Shown: positions 1 through 12,817, counted from the stretch's first letter. The stretch is 64,000 nucleotides of DNA from Epinephelus fuscoguttatus (GCF_011397635.1 NC_064761.1:41566143-41630142), one strand, 5' to 3'. Notes: generated by a model not told the origin, from the letters alone. Numbers and translations are program-made.

Positions 1-314
1 TATTTATAGACCTGTTTGCTGAGACAGAGTTCAATGTGTGTACAGACGCCAACAGTAGATGGAATAGTTTGAATTTTATTAGCAACTGAATAATGAACTG
101 TGAAAATGATTCACTTCTCAATGTTTAAATTCATCAATTGCTCAATTTATAGCGTTGAAATATTTGTATTTTAAAAATGACTCATATGAACATGTGATTT
201 GTGTTCCTCTCTTTAAAAAAAAATTAATTAATTAAAAAAATATAAATATATTAAAGTAAAATGCCAATCATAAAGTAAGGAAAGTAAAATTGTAAATGTG
301 TCTCGAAAACTGAA

Positions 315-356
<42 letters not shown>

Positions 357-1590
357 GTGTTGTTTTTTGTAACTTGACTTGAATTTAAAGAATCTGGCTA
401 AATGGATTTAATGATCTTGAATAGTATTTTCACAAATTTATAAAAATAAAATAAAATCAAGCAAAATCAAATCAAATGAAAATAATTCAGTAAAATAAAA
501 TATAATCAAGTAAAATAAAATAAAATAAAATGAAAATAAAGTAAATAAAATAAAACAGAATAAAATGAAAAATAAAGTAAAATAAAATAAAATAAAAACA
601 CATAAAAAAAACACATGCATAAACACAGTAGTTATTTAAATTCCAGTATTAAATATTCAGTCTCTGCTAAAATGCAAATCCTGACCTTTATGACCTTTCT
701 TTGCTTTCATATGTTCAAATCAATCTTTAAACTTCTGATTTGTCACCACCACTTTCTACTTTTTTACCTATCAATGAGCAATGTTAATACTTTCAAATCA
801 TGATTCTGACTTCACAAAATCAATCAATAAAAAAAAAAAACACCTTTAACCAAAAAAAAAAAAAAAAAAAAATCCAAACAAAAACGTTAATAATGCTGTG
901 GAGGTCCTGAAAATGAAATGTAAGATTTAGCCCTCCTCACTATCCAAATAGTTTCATACAGTCCTTTAACATTTAATATTACAATAATATGAATCAAACA
1001 GCATTTTCACATTATATCATTTTTATATGAGGATATAATTTGTCATATCTGTTCCAGTGTAATGTAGATAAGTCAGATCCAATCCAGCTGCACTCCTCTT
1101 GTATTCCAGCAGAGGGCAGCCACAACCTTCCAACCAGCACCATAAACACTTTCACATCTCCACGTCCAACACATCAGCGATGTCTATCACAAAGTGCCGA
1201 TGTAATCACAGCGTCCGTCAGCCCTGTTTCTATCTGACTTCCCTCTGCACCGTCGACAAAGCAAAATCCTTTCAAAGACAGAGAGCACCCAAAAGCCCCG
1301 AGCCAGCTCCTGTCCGTATCTGTCAAACCCATACTATGCATAATTCATCACACCATTTACTGTTACAGAAAACAGAGGATGCCAAGCCCTTCTCACTAAT
1401 GGCTAATGGTGTGTGTGTGTGTGTGCGTGAGTACAAAGTTTGTGTGTGACAGAGCATTAGAGTCTAATAAAGTGAAGCGGGTTGATAAGACGATGACAAG
1501 ATGATATCTGTAGATACGTGCAGGACGTTAATGTAATCCTAAAGTTCATGGAAACAATCTTTGTGTGCGTGTGTGTGATTTTGTGAGTAC
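1..1590. other. dhcr24 intron 6, partial; simple repeats only
   Basis: No exon or known mobile element is visible. It holds a (TG)n tract at about 318-353, an A-rich (TAAAA)n-like tract at 441-600, and poly-A runs near 829-872. Confidence 0.6.
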
Positions 1591-4500
1591 CTGAAGCTCC
1601 CAGAAGATGCTGCGTGTGTGTCTGTGATAGTACTGTCTCAGAGGGATATATTCGACTCCAGTGTGGTTGTTTTTCAGGTAGCCCTCCACGTGTTTAAAGA
1701 ACCAGGGTTTGAAGTGCAGGCCGATTCTGTTAATCTGACGTCACAGAGGAGAGACGGAGGTTAGAAGTGAACCAACATGAGAAAACAATACAGCTCATAA
1801 ACACTTTACCTTATCAGGCTCAGCGTGGTCAGTCATCGTTCCCGTCATGATGACAGCAGAGTCCCGGGTGTACTGGAGGCCCTCTACGAACGTGTTCTGC
1901 TTGTTCTCCGATGCTTCAGTGAAGCGTCTGCAGATGTTCTCCAGCCCTCTGACCGGCTCATAGCGCAGCTTCACCCACGGTTTAGCCGGGACTATTTTGA
2001 TCTCAGCTGCAACCAGGAAGCCCAGAGTTCCACAGGACCACGGGACGGCGTGGAACAGGTCTGAGTTCTCCTCCTAAGCGAGAATAAATCGTCTGTCAGA
2101 ACAAGAACAAACTGTTCACATGTCCACGGCATGTTTGCAGTGATTAATGTGGGCTCAGCCTTCTTGGTTTCTAACGTTAGGCTATTTGTCTTGTATGTTG
2201 CCATTAGCAAACCTCACAGCATCAACAACTTCATCTTCTCCCCGAGGACACAAATCTTTGTGCTTTACTTTGTGTGACAGTTACACAACATGTTGCTGCT
2301 GCTCAGGGGCCTGTGGCACAAGTTCAACATAGTCTGGCTCTCTGTTTGTTAGGGACTGTTTGAAAGGTATTAGCGGTGTAGGTGGGGTCAGAAAAGGGGA
2401 GAGGGTGACATGGGGTGCGTTCTGAATCACCTACTTTTTCTTTTCGGTTTTAGTTGGTGCTGCAGCTGCCCTTTTAAAGTACATAGTGTTGCATGCACTC
2501 TGCTATTTCTTCATAATGTTACGTCCTGATCTTTGACCTTCTTAGACATATATCCATTACCATGGAGATAAAACAGAGACGGATGTCAACCCTGACAGCT
2601 CTGACGGTGTCGTTTTGCAGTGTTACAACTGTACACATTGTAGATTCTACCATATTATATTCACCATAGTAAAATAGTAAAATAGTAAAATTACAAAGGC
2701 TGTACATGTCTCTGTCATTCTTACTTAATACTTAAGCTGTTTTGTTGTTGGTTATATTTATGATTATTTTATTCAATTAAACAATTAATATTCCTTTTAT
2801 GACTAATCGACTGGTCATCAGTCACCTGAATGTGCTGTCATCTGTCATTGCGACTTCTGACAGTTGTCAAGCCGTCATCTGTTTGCGGCTCAGTAGATAT
2901 GACATCATCCCCTGTGCAGAGGATTGTGGGTCAGAATAGACAGAAAGCATGCTGGCTTGCATACTTCAAACATCCTGGTATTTTGACATACTGCATTTCA
3001 CGTATTGGGACATACTAAATCTTTTTCTGGCATACGATATAGTATGATAGTGTGGTATTGGAACACACTAGGGCTGACCCAAAAAATTCGAAACTTCAAA
3101 GCTTCGCTCGATGGCACGGGATTCGATTGTGAAAAACAAAATTTGAATATTCAGCCTTTTTTTTCTCCCGTTTTTTTGGGAGACCTTGAACGCAACACTA
3201 ACCCTGCCACTGGGCTATTTTTTGTGTGTGCAATTTTAATCATGTCGTCCGTTTACGGTTGTTTTTCCCCCCCTTTAGCCATATGTAAACTCAAAGAAGG
3301 AGAAGCAATGTCTGTTAGGCATATAAGATTTCATGTTTGTGTTTTTAATTGATTGATTGTTTTTGGTTGGTTGACAAATAAAGGCTGGCGCCATTAGGCC
3401 GAGTAAAGAAGTCATCTGGTCTGATTGTTGCATGAATTGCCTTAAAAAGTTTCACAGTAAATCAGAGAACAGGGATAATATTATTGCCACGGGTTATTTG
3501 AAATGGACAGAGTAACTGAGTAACTGAAATTTAACTACACATTTTTCCTCAATAACTGTAACCAATTACAATTACATTTATTCTGTAATCCAACACTGCA
3601 CATAGATATGATGTAATGCATGTTCAGCCTGACCAAACCTGAGCTACTAATGAGTGAAGTTAAAATATCACAGAGCTGAAGCCCGTCCCTTTTCACTCAT
3701 TCAGTAACTTTGATATTAAGTGTTTATTTTGTAGCTTTGGTTCAAAAATAGACAGCTGGAATGTTTCTGTAAAAAGGAAGTGCCATTTGATGAGATTACA
3801 ACTAATTTGGCCACGAGCATTTTAAGCTTGATTCCAGGGTTGAGTTGAGAGATTAGGGAGGAGGGTGTTGCAGTTTTTCAAGGGGACAGAATGAATAACC
3901 CTGGAGAGGGGTGTTTAAACATAAGGTCCACCCCAGTGACGAGCACGTTCACGTTACAGAGGAAGAACTGAGTGGAGTACTTCTGAATATGAGATGAAAC
4001 GATGATAGCCTTGAGGCTATCTGCTGTAGCAGAAATGTGATACCCAGTGAGGTGAAATAAATGCAGAGTAATCACACAACTAGAACAGAAAAGGGCAACA
4101 TAGAAACTGTGGGAATATCAGCCACATACTGAAACTAACACTGAGGGTGCTTTCACACCTGCCCTGCTTGGTTCAGTTCAGTCGAACTCAAGTTCGTTTG
4201 CCCCCTCAGTGCAGTTCGTTTGGGCAGGTGTGAACACAGCAATCACACTCAGGTGTGCATCAATACAGCCGGACCGAGACCTTCTTGAAGAGGTGGTCTC
4301 AGTCCGGTTCCAAAGGAACTCTGGTGCGGTTGGTTTGTGGTGAGAAGGTGTTCCGACCTGGATGTGAAGCAACTGCAGTCACATGACACATTGTTTGGGT
4401 TAAACATGAGCATGTTACAGTCCTGGAGGATTATTAATGTGCACCTCCTCCTGTACTGCCTTAATATGCACATTCAGCACATCCAATGCATCAAAACATT

Positions 4501-5056
4501 GTTTTCTAGTTGGAGCCGCGCCTCGTTTTCAAACTGTATGGTTTGACTAAAATGAACAATGACAGCAATATAGTCCACGATGAGCAGCGCTAAAATCAAC
4601 CTGTCACATGTATCTTGCAAGTGTACTTGTCTTCAACGTTTGCTTTACTTCCTGGATTTTTCCCACATGGAAATTCTGACCAGTCAAGAGCAGCTTTCTC
4701 ACACAAGGCATTTGATCCGGTCTGCTTGTAAATGCTGCTGTGAGAACACGAACCAACTCTAGGCAATTATACAACTTTGGAGCACAATTAGTCCCTGATT
4801 CAGACCAAAGGAGACCACTCTAGAGCTGACAGCAGCCTAAGCTTTAAATATGATTGGCATTTTCAGGAGTCTGAGGTGAATATGGAAGATGACAGCTGGT
4901 GTTTTTTGCCACAATAAATCAACATATATGAATAAAAACAGTTAAAAGTATTGTATGACAGTTTCTCAGTCTGAGCTGATGGTGATGATGTTGCCATGGT
5001 GATCCCTGAGTAAACTTGAGCCAACTTTGTGACAGCAGAAAAACCTGAGACCTGGA

Positions 5057-5123
<67 letters not shown>

Positions 5124-8100
5124 ATTGCTCACCTCAGTGCAGCGTACTAAGCTGCCATCAGCCAGAACCAGCTCATATGCGACACAGATGTGCTGAAACA
5201 GCCCGTAAATGTGAGAGGATGACTCAATGCCTGTACCCATCACCAAACCACCTGAGAGAGGAGACAGAATAAAAGATTCACTCTTAGTAATTCAATCTCT
5301 GCCCAAGTGAAACCAACAGCAGGCAAACACACAAGCAGAAAGCAGCGTTGGCCTGCTGGGGGTGAGTATGTACAGTGTGTGCCCACGTCCACATCAGGAT
5401 AAATGAATGTACCGCGGCCTGCTGGGAAAACATTAGATTGTTGATGCGCAGTTTATGGCATCAAGAAATCCATTACGAAACCCGATCCAGGGGTGCTTCC
5501 AACGCTGCAGCCATTTCCTCCCAGTTTCATCTTCTGAGCTACAACATCAATCCTCTAACACAATTAGAGAAGTCACTGGTGCTCTAAACAGGAAGCAGTG
5601 ATTGATGGAGGTGCCTCACTGAACAATGGGCTGTGCACTCATCACTCTATTTCTAGAAACCCAGGAGATGATGATGATGATGCCACTCTGTGATGATTCC
5701 CTAGAAAATGATCCACGGTAATACGTACCCACAGTGAGGTCATCGAGCTCGGGGAGCACGGGAAGTGTCCAGCCAATAGAGGTGAGGAGGGCAGTCACCT
5801 GACCCATGTTGGCCAGCGGCTCCACTCTCACCACCTTAAAAAAAACAAAAAAACAAAAAAAAAAAAACATACCAAAGATTACTCTGAGTAAAGATCAACC
5901 ATCAGGCTGAGGAGACAAAATCCAGCCAGGTATATTTTAATGAGTCATATTCTACCTGTAAATGGTTTAGTCATTAATTCAAAGACAGAAACCTTATTGT
6001 GTTGAATTATTCTTTATCTTCTTCAGAAATGTTTTTGCCAGTTCCAATAAGATGGTTCATCACAGACACCAGAACATTTCACCAGTAATTTGAAGTTGTG
6101 TTCAAATGCTGCTCAGTAAATATGACCCCAGTCGGCCTGATGGCAGCGCTGTAACTAAAAGTCAGCTGTAATCAGATTTACACAAAACTGTCACTCTACA
6201 AATTTGCCCCAGGAACCACTAAAGTCTGCCTCACTACATTTTTGACATCTCCTCCTGAGCCGTAGGTTTCGATAGCTTGTTTGCAATCATGTGACTATTA
6301 TGATGCACGAAATACAGATGGAGGGCAGGAGGTGATAAATCCCTTTGTGTATTTGAAACAGAGGAACGTGACTATGTAAAAGGGTCGGACGAACCTGGAG
6401 GAAGTAGATATTGTCAGAAAAGTGAAACTCATGTTGAATTTGGTCCATAAAAGTTGCACGTTACATACGAGTTACCTCATTGTTACATAGTGAGCCAATA
6501 AAATGAACTAAAGTCCACTATAACTGTATTTTATATTTCAGCTGTGTACATGGACAAACCATTGTCAGACAAGCTAATGTTACCAGGTAAAGTTAGCCGA
6601 TTTCATTAGGTTTCATATTGAATAGGGATGTCCCGATCAAATTTTTTTTGCATCCGATCCGATACTGAGTCCTTTATTTTGAAACCGAGTGTGATACCGA
6701 GTCCAATCCAATACTGAGTACTTTATTTTGAAACCGAGTCCGATATCGAGTCCGATCCGATACTTTGCAAAGCATTATGAAAGAAAAAAAAAGAATGCAT
6801 CCAAGTTGTCTCATAAGGTTTGTTTTTTATTTAAATAGCATCCAAAAAGCTTATCGGTGGCTCAGCAGCACAAAATGTAAACAAATTCTGACTTGTAAAC
6901 AAATTGTCCCTCCAGAGTTGCCATAGGGCTGTGGTAGACGAGGTTCCGCCGTTGGGTGTGGCTGTGTTGCTCAGAATAAAGAGAGAAGCAGTGGCCACTG
7001 AACCTGTTGTCTCGACTCCTGTCCGTTTATTGCTCATTAGCTGCGCTCAGTTAGGCGAACCCAGGACGCTCGGTTACAGTTCATTGGAAAGCGGAGGCAA
7101 CAATGAACAACATAGATGAAAAACCTGGCCATTTTTGTTGTTTTGATTCCTCTGATCTTTTATTACCGATTCCGATTTTGTGAAAATAACGTGATTGGTC
7201 TGATCCTCGGATCGGGTATCGGCACCGACATCCCTAATAGTGAACAACAGATTTTAAAAAGGGGCGTGGCTCAGCACATAAATACTCCTAGCTCCTCAAC
7301 TGCTGGGTCAGTCATCAAGAAACTTGCAGGATATGTCCACATGAGTACATGAAACATACACTTAAAGATTTATTCAAATTGACCACTAGGAGGTGCCACA
7401 AATGCAAAAAATGTGCATGCCATAACACAAATGAGACTATGAATCTCATTTCTCTCATGTTTGTCAAATACACTTGCAGGATATGTTTCATAATAATGTT
7501 AAACCATGTGTGTAAAATTATTTTTTGAAAGTGCTCAACAGGGGGCACCACCAGTTCTAAATATGCATTGGCCTTGTGCAAAATTCGGCCATAAATTAAC
7601 AACAGTTTGTCTCAGTGGTTATTTTTAATTAAGCTATTGATGCATGTCCTCAACACGTCTCTGAAATTGACCCAGAGGAGGTGACGACGGTGCAAAAGAA
7701 GAGCGTGGTGTGGTATGGATTTGGATTCAATGAATGCGCACCTGTTCAATCATCTTAAAGCCTGCTAGTTATCCTAAATGCAAGTGTCAGAAACGGTCAA
7801 AAGTCTTGATCCTTCATGGCTTTTAACTTCTAACAATCTGTGCTGACTTAAAGCCCATGATCAACACTTGCAGCCATATTCTCTTTGAGTTAATAATAAC
7901 TCTAGTGTCTTGCTTAGACCTGAAAACACAGCGTCACTGTTCAGCAGAAGTCTGATGTGGCCAGAATCAGAGGTCAGATGATCACACAGGTTTTAAACAA
8001 ACTTCCAGGTTAGTCTGATGTATTTGGAGGAAAGCGCTAGTCAACTGTTAAATCATTAAGCAAAGTGTAGGCTGGTTTACAACCATCTGATCTCCTGACT

Positions 8101-9950
8101 CCTTGTCTTTATTGCTCTGTTAAAACAATGTCTGTCTTTACAATCTCAGCCGTTACTTTGGAGAATACGATGTTAACATGAGCAAAGTAAATGACAAACC
8201 TGTAAAAAGACTGACAGTCTACAGCCGTGCTAACAACTCCAGCCAGGCTTTGGCACAGTGGTGGCACAGAAAGCATGTTTAGCCACCACAGCAGGCACAG
8301 CTGAAAGAGCATGTTCATCACAAGATGGGCCCCTGTCCCAAAATTTAACAAGCGAGATGTCTGCTTCCCATTCCCTATTCCTAGTGTCTGCTGAATCGTC
8401 CCACCTGCCTCTTTGTGTCCACCTCCAGGATGTCCATCATGTTGATCATGATGTTCTTGTGAGTTTTCTTGTATTTCCCCACTCTGAGTGACACAGTGAG
8501 CCAGCCGGGTCGACCCGTGCACATGTAGGTCTTACTGCCGTCCTTCCTCCACTCACGTACCTGAAATGTGTCACATGATACAGAGAAGAACATTATTATC
8601 TCTTAAAGGACACACAGCACATCAGACTGTTCATCTCCTCAGCCATCATCAAGGCTGTCTTAGTATGAAAGACTGACGACAGTCTTGGAGATAAAGCTCA
8701 TTTGAACTCCTCAAAGTATATTTTGTGAACACAGATCATTCATCCCACCGTACACAGCCTGTTTCCTCTTTGCTTCATCATTCCCTAAAGTCCACATGTT
8801 TGGGTAAAGCTCTCTCGGGCCTGTGGCTACTTTGATTCACCTCCACTTCATGTCAGATTCCTCTCTCCTGACCAACTGCTTTTAGGAATCAAGGTATTAG
8901 GTGTCTGCTCTCAAACCAACATGCTCCCAGTGCTCTCCCTCTCTTACCCAGTCAGCATGTTATCACACAGATTGCCTAAATTCACACAACTACATCCTCG
9001 CATAACTTTTACCTGCACCACAGCACTGAGACAAAGACACCAGAGAAAATGCAAACAAACGCTTCAGTGCCTCAAAGTACAGAGATGTGCCTTTACATGC
9101 TTCCACTGGACATACTGGGGACACTGGGATTGCTTTGCATAACTGTGATGATTAGTTTCTATATTAGATCATGATATTGGGCCCATTTCTGAACTGCCTC
9201 AGCACACGACTAACAAACACTGTCTTATATCACATGGCATATCGAAGTGATTCGTGACCAATATTTAAATTAAAATGCATTTGCAGAAATGCTTTTTCAT
9301 TTTAAGAATGTGGCTACATTATTTGACTCATAAATAAAATTAGTCATCAATCATCCTATTTGCATTTTAATTTTCTTCTTCAAGACTGCTCATTCTTTCA
9401 CTTAATTAAAATGAAAAAGAAAAAGACATTTGAGATTTAATTTTCAGAATATGCCCCAGCAAATAGATACCAAAATTCAATTTGAAATGTAATGGCTGGT
9501 TTGATTAATATGTTCTGTTGAGCGTCACAACAACAATCAGTTTGACTGGAAAAGTCGTGAACATGCACAACCTGATTGATCCAAATCCAAAGTAATCAGT
9601 GGGCGTTTAATCAGCCCATCATTAACAGTCACACATCACGAACACATCTCAACAAAACGACCATCAGATATGTAAAATTATAAGACCCATAATGATTTTG
9701 TAATACTTGTGTGACAGACATGGCTCCAACTTGTTAGTGAGACGAGCCTCGGGGCGTCGCTGGTGGTGGAAAAGCTTGTTCTAACAAAATGTTAATTATT
9801 GTGTGTATGCGATGTAAAATATCCTCTGGTTGTAATAATGTGATGTAATAACCAATAAATGACTGATTGATTAGAGAGCAAAGACAAATCAACAGCACCA
9901 GTGTTTGAATTATAACATCACATCCCATCTGACACACACAGACACACACA

Positions 9951-9999
<49 letters not shown>

Positions 10000-10151
10000 T
10001 CACTACCCAAGATTCCTTGCAAAACACATGTAACATGTCGCTCCTCAGTCTGCTCATGCCAGTGACATTCTAACACTGAACTCTTGAGCTCAACACTTGA
10101 CTTTTTACCTCTAATATACTTTTAACTAACTGTTACAAAACTGTTTATGCA

Positions 10152-10189
<38 letters not shown>

Positions 10190-11377
10190 GATACTTATAA
10201 TTATGCATACACATTTCTGTTTACATTCAGTCTAATTGCATAGACTGTATAATTATTACTAAATTATTTAGTCCTAATATTTTGGGGTTTTTTTATATTC
10301 TATCCCTTACTTTAACTTGCAGGGGAAGTTTAAAAACAAATATTTAGCTTCAGATTTTCTCTGCCAACGACTGCTTCTCTGTATTTGTTCTGCATGTGTT
10401 AAATAAAGAACTTGAACTACACACATCAGCACTGATGTAGAATTTGGAAATTACTTTAACCTTAAATAAAACTGTTAAAATGATCATACCAGATAGGAAT
10501 ATATATACATTTCTGTTTACATTCAGTTTACAAATTGCAAATACTGTGTAATTACAATTAATTTATTTAAGCATAACATTCTGTGTTTTTTAATATTTTA
10601 TCCTTTACTTTAACTTGCACTATTTTTGCCTTTTTTTTATTTTTACAAATGTATTTGTTCTGCATGTGTTGATAAAGAACTTGAACTACTGCACATCAAT
10701 ACTGACGCAGAATGTGGATATCACTTCAACCTTAAATAAAACTGTTAAAATGATCATAGCACACAAAATAGGAATATATATATGTACATTCAGTCTATAA
10801 CTGCAAATATTGTGTGAGTAATATCAATATTTAGGCCTAATATTCTGTTTATTTAATGCTGTCTCCCTTAGTTTCACTAGCACTTTCTTGTTTAACAAAT
10901 ATTTAATTAGCATTTTTGGAGGGAACCTGAGACTTCAGATTGTCTTTGCTTCTCTGTATCTGTTCTGCATATTTTAAATAAAGAACTTGACCTACTGCAC
11001 ACCCGCACTGGTCTCTAGATATTACTGTAACCTTTAACTAAACCGTAAAACATATCATAGCACATCAAATCAGAAGATTCACACTGCACACACACGCGCG
11101 CGCGCACACCTGTGCACGCAGACCCTGTCAGACTGTGACGGCTCACCTGTCGCTGGATGTCTCGCACGCGCTGGTCGTGCAGTTTGGGCGCAGAGCACAT
11201 CTTAAAAATGACCCACGCACGCACATAGTAATACACATCAAATATAACGGAGAGCGGCAGAAGGAAGAGACACACAAAGATCCACCTCTGGTGCACGATC
11301 ACGTAATCTAGACCCTTGACTCTGATCCACAGCAGGAACATGATCACGGCTCCGGCTAAATACAGCAGCGGGTCCAT
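1591..11377 (-). CDS. dhcr24: Delta(24)-sterol reductase, exons 1-6 (3' part off window)
   Basis: FAD-dependent ER membrane enzyme that reduces the delta-24 bond of sterol intermediates such as desmosterol in cholesterol synthesis. Coding exons, in transcript order: 11147-11377, 8405-8560, 5729-5834, 5133-5251, 1810-2073, 1591-1734. All junctions are GT-AG and the phases agree (0,0,1,0,0,0), giving about 340 of the roughly 516 residues usual for the family. The start ATG sits in a strong context (CACCATGG). Two hydrophobic stretches near the N-terminus include [21 protein letters not shown]. The FAD-binding half shows [44 protein letters not shown] and [16 protein letters not shown], nearly identical to human DHCR24. 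The last exon present ends [12 protein letters not shown]; the remaining C-terminal exons must lie left of base 1. No breaks are seen in the six exons. The upstream region carries CCAAT and SRE-like boxes. Confidence 0.97.
2414..3069. mobile_element. Non-autonomous DNA element in dhcr24 intron 4
   Basis: The left end reads GTGCGTTCTGAATCACC. The right end, reverse-complemented, reads GTGTGTTCCAATACCAC, so the two are imperfect terminal inverted repeats. The interior has no open transposase. Family not assigned. Confidence 0.45.
3068..3570. mobile_element. Degraded hAT-like fragment in dhcr24 intron 4
   Basis: Starts with TAGGGCTGACCC followed by AT-rich TTCGAA-type sequence, resembling the end of fish hAT elements. 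No matching second end or target duplication was found. The right limit is approximate. Confidence 0.3.
3571..4145. other. Intronic stretch, nothing recognised
   Basis: Part of dhcr24 intron 4. No exon, repeat family or RNA was recognised. Confidence 0.5.
4146..4837. mobile_element. GGTGCTTTCACACC element, copy H1 (Harbinger-like)
   Basis: Begins GGGTGCTTTCACACCTG and ends near AGCAGCC. It is clearly homologous to the copy at 24321-24814, nearly base for base over the middle, but keeps about 190 bases (about 4495-4682) that the other lacks. Harbinger-like assignment rests on the TTA duplication of copy H2 and the trihelix remnant in the related copy H3. No coding capacity. Confidence 0.6.
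5059..5121. repeat. (CA)n microsatellite beside dhcr24 exon 4
   Basis: An unbroken run of about 31 CA units only 11 bases from the exon 4 donor (exon ends at 5133). Confidence 0.95.
5252..5728. other. dhcr24 intron 3, no element recognised
   Basis: A 477-base intron with short ATG/ATC-rich runs near 5668-5685. No mobile element or RNA was seen. Confidence 0.6.
5835..6622. other. dhcr24 intron 2, left part, nothing recognised
   Basis: No coding exon or mobile element was recognised between exon 3 and the hAT element at 6623. Confidence 0.5.
6623..7236. mobile_element. Non-autonomous hAT element with 8-bp target duplication
   Basis: The left end TAGGGATGTCCCGATC and the right end ...GACATCCCTA are inverted repeats. 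The flanks are ATATTGAA (6615-6622) and ATAGTGAA (7237-7244), an 8-base duplication with one mismatch, as expected for hAT. Length 614 bases, no transposase. The ends carry the CCGATACTGAGT-type subterminal repeats common in fish. Confidence 0.8.
7237..8404. other. dhcr24 intron 2, right part, nothing recognised
   Basis: About 1.2 kb without a recognisable exon, RNA or mobile element. Confidence 0.5.
8561..9931. other. dhcr24 intron 1, distal part, nothing recognised
   Basis: No coding exon or known mobile element. AT-rich around 9240-9500. Confidence 0.5.
9932..9994. repeat. (CA)n microsatellite, dhcr24 intron 1
   Basis: CACACAGA units followed by an uninterrupted CA run. Confidence 0.95.
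10153..10189. repeat. (ATCT)n microsatellite, dhcr24 intron 1
   Basis: About nine perfect ATCT units. Confidence 0.95.
10211..11070. repeat. Three diverged tandem units of about 285 bases
   Basis: Units start near 10211, 10507 and 10784. Each begins near TTTACATTCAGT or ACATTCAGTC, runs through TTGTTCTGCATGTGTT-like sequence and ATAAAGAACTTGA, and ends with a block like AAACTGTTAAAATGATCATA. The array lies inside intron 1, close to dhcr24 exon 1. Divergence suggests an old local triplication. Confidence 0.75.
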
Positions 11378-11720
11378 GGTGTCTGAGCAGGCCGGGTCGA
11401 GATGTGCACGAGCTCCAAACTCAAACTATCAGACACAGTTTTTAGTCAAACTCCGGCTGAGTGTGGAGACGTTCATGAAGGGAAAGCCCGCACAGCTGCT
11501 CCTGATCACCTCTTCACTGCGATAGGTGAGCGGCACTAGGTGGTCGGTCAGCCCCTCCTCTGCTGCGCGCTCATTGGGTAAAACTGGCAACAGGGCGGGA
11601 CTGGACGTCAAAGCTTTACGCTCATTGGTCAAATAGGTGCCATTGTGAATTATGGAGTAGTAGCCTTTCTGAGGTTGAACCAATCACAAAGCAGAGAGGC
11701 TGTCACACCACGCGCACTGT
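11378..11720 (-). promoter_or_regulatory. dhcr24: dhcr24 promoter with CCAAT boxes, GC box and SRE-like site
   Basis: This lies directly upstream of the dhcr24 start, on the minus-strand side. Seen in the sequence: inverted CCAAT (ATTGG) at 11573-11577 and 11624-11628, CCAAT at 11680-11684, a GC box GGGCGGG at 11593-11599, and TCACACCAC at 11703-11711, which fits the sterol regulatory element pattern TCACNCCAC. The SRE-like site and the nearest CCAAT are 18 bases apart, the spacing typical of SREBP/NF-Y pairs. Mammalian DHCR24 is a known SREBP-2 target. Use of these exact sites is inferred. Confidence 0.55.
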
Positions 11721-11848
11721 CCCCGGGTCTCTGTTACAACACTGCTGCTACCAGCCAGTGGAGACTGATACTGACTCTGAACCTGAACCTCTGACACTCA
11801 CCGCATGAACTCAGGCAGATACAACTGAACTGGAATGATCCCATTATT

Positions 11849-11852
<4 letters not shown>

Positions 11853-11894
<42 letters not shown>
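11853..11894. repeat. (AAT)n tract, tail of minus-strand LINE
   Basis: About 14 AAT units. Read on the minus strand they form the (ATT)n tail after ...GCTATATAAATACAGTTT, typical of fish LINE 3' ends. Confidence 0.8.
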
Positions 11895-11895
<1 letters not shown>

Positions 11896-12111
11896 CTGTA
11901 TTTATATAGCACCTTTCAAAGCACAGTTAAAGTGCTGTGCAATTAAGCCAAACACAAGAAGAATAATGTCATAAAATGTCATCTAGTAAAAGATAAAATA
12001 ACGAAGACCAAAGCTAAAATCAAGATAATAAACGGGAAATAGCATCAATAAGACAGCAATTAAATAGACAGACAGCTGCAGATAAAGTCAGGATATGCTT
12101 TCTGATAGATT

Positions 12112-12817
12112 TTCAAACTGGTGCTATTTGGTCCGCTTTAAACGAACCCTGGTCCGCTTCCATGGATACTTCGGTTTGTTTGGAGTGGTGTGAACACTCA
12201 TTCGAACTCTGGTGCGGACCAAATGACCGAACCCTGGTCCGCTAGAAAACTGGGGGTCTTGGTTCACTTGCAAGTGAACCCTGGTGCGGTTCGCTTACAG
12301 TGGGAAATGCAAACGGACTATCCAGTGAACCAAAGAGAGGAAGTGGGGAAAAAAAAAAAATAAAACAACAGCGCGAACCGGGAGAAGCGAGAGGATGGCG
12401 GCACAGGGATTTAATCGGTCAGCAGATCAGTGTCGCATCAAGGTAAAAAAAAAACTCTGACAGCGATATAAAGTCAAACAGAAACCCCATGACTGCATAG
12501 ATTTGGTGTTGCTCCATTGTTTTTGTGGTGACCAAGCTGGCTGAAGAGGATGTATTTCAGTTTTGGGTCCTGGCCAATCACTGAGCAGGGTTTTCTTCCT
12601 CCTCATTCTTGTTTTTTTCCTGGTCAGTGGTCGTTTCGAGCAAGACCGCCCCCAAACAAGCAGCTGTTGTAACTGCGTGATGTTGTCCTGGCAGTTTGGT
12701 CCGCTTTAAAAAGTGCAGTTTGAAAGTGAACCGCACCAAATGAAGGTGTGAAATTTTTCGGCATTCCCCGCCCAATCGAACCAAGTCCCCCGGACTATCC
12801 TGGTGTGAATGTGCCCT
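12112..12817. mobile_element. Harbinger-like element H3 inside the LINE
   Basis: Related to H1 and H2 (GGTGC start, repeated GAACCCTGGTGCGG-type blocks, AATGTGCCC right end). On the plus strand at 12394-12441 it encodes MAAQGFNRSADQCRIK followed by a splice-donor-like GTAAAA. That is the trihelix/Myb-like signature (G-x-N-R-x4-QCR-x-K) of PIF/Harbinger accessory proteins. It interrupts the LINE reading frame after ...GISHWLRLR. Confidence 0.6.

Noticed and set aside
1825-2064. Plus-strand 79-codon frame
   Set aside because: Antisense shadow of dhcr24 exon 5.
6885-7078. Sequence resembling part of a solo LTR inside the hAT at 6623-7236
   Set aside because: It has an AATAAA and a TGT...ACA outline, but no matching target duplication or family match by eye. 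Too weak to call.
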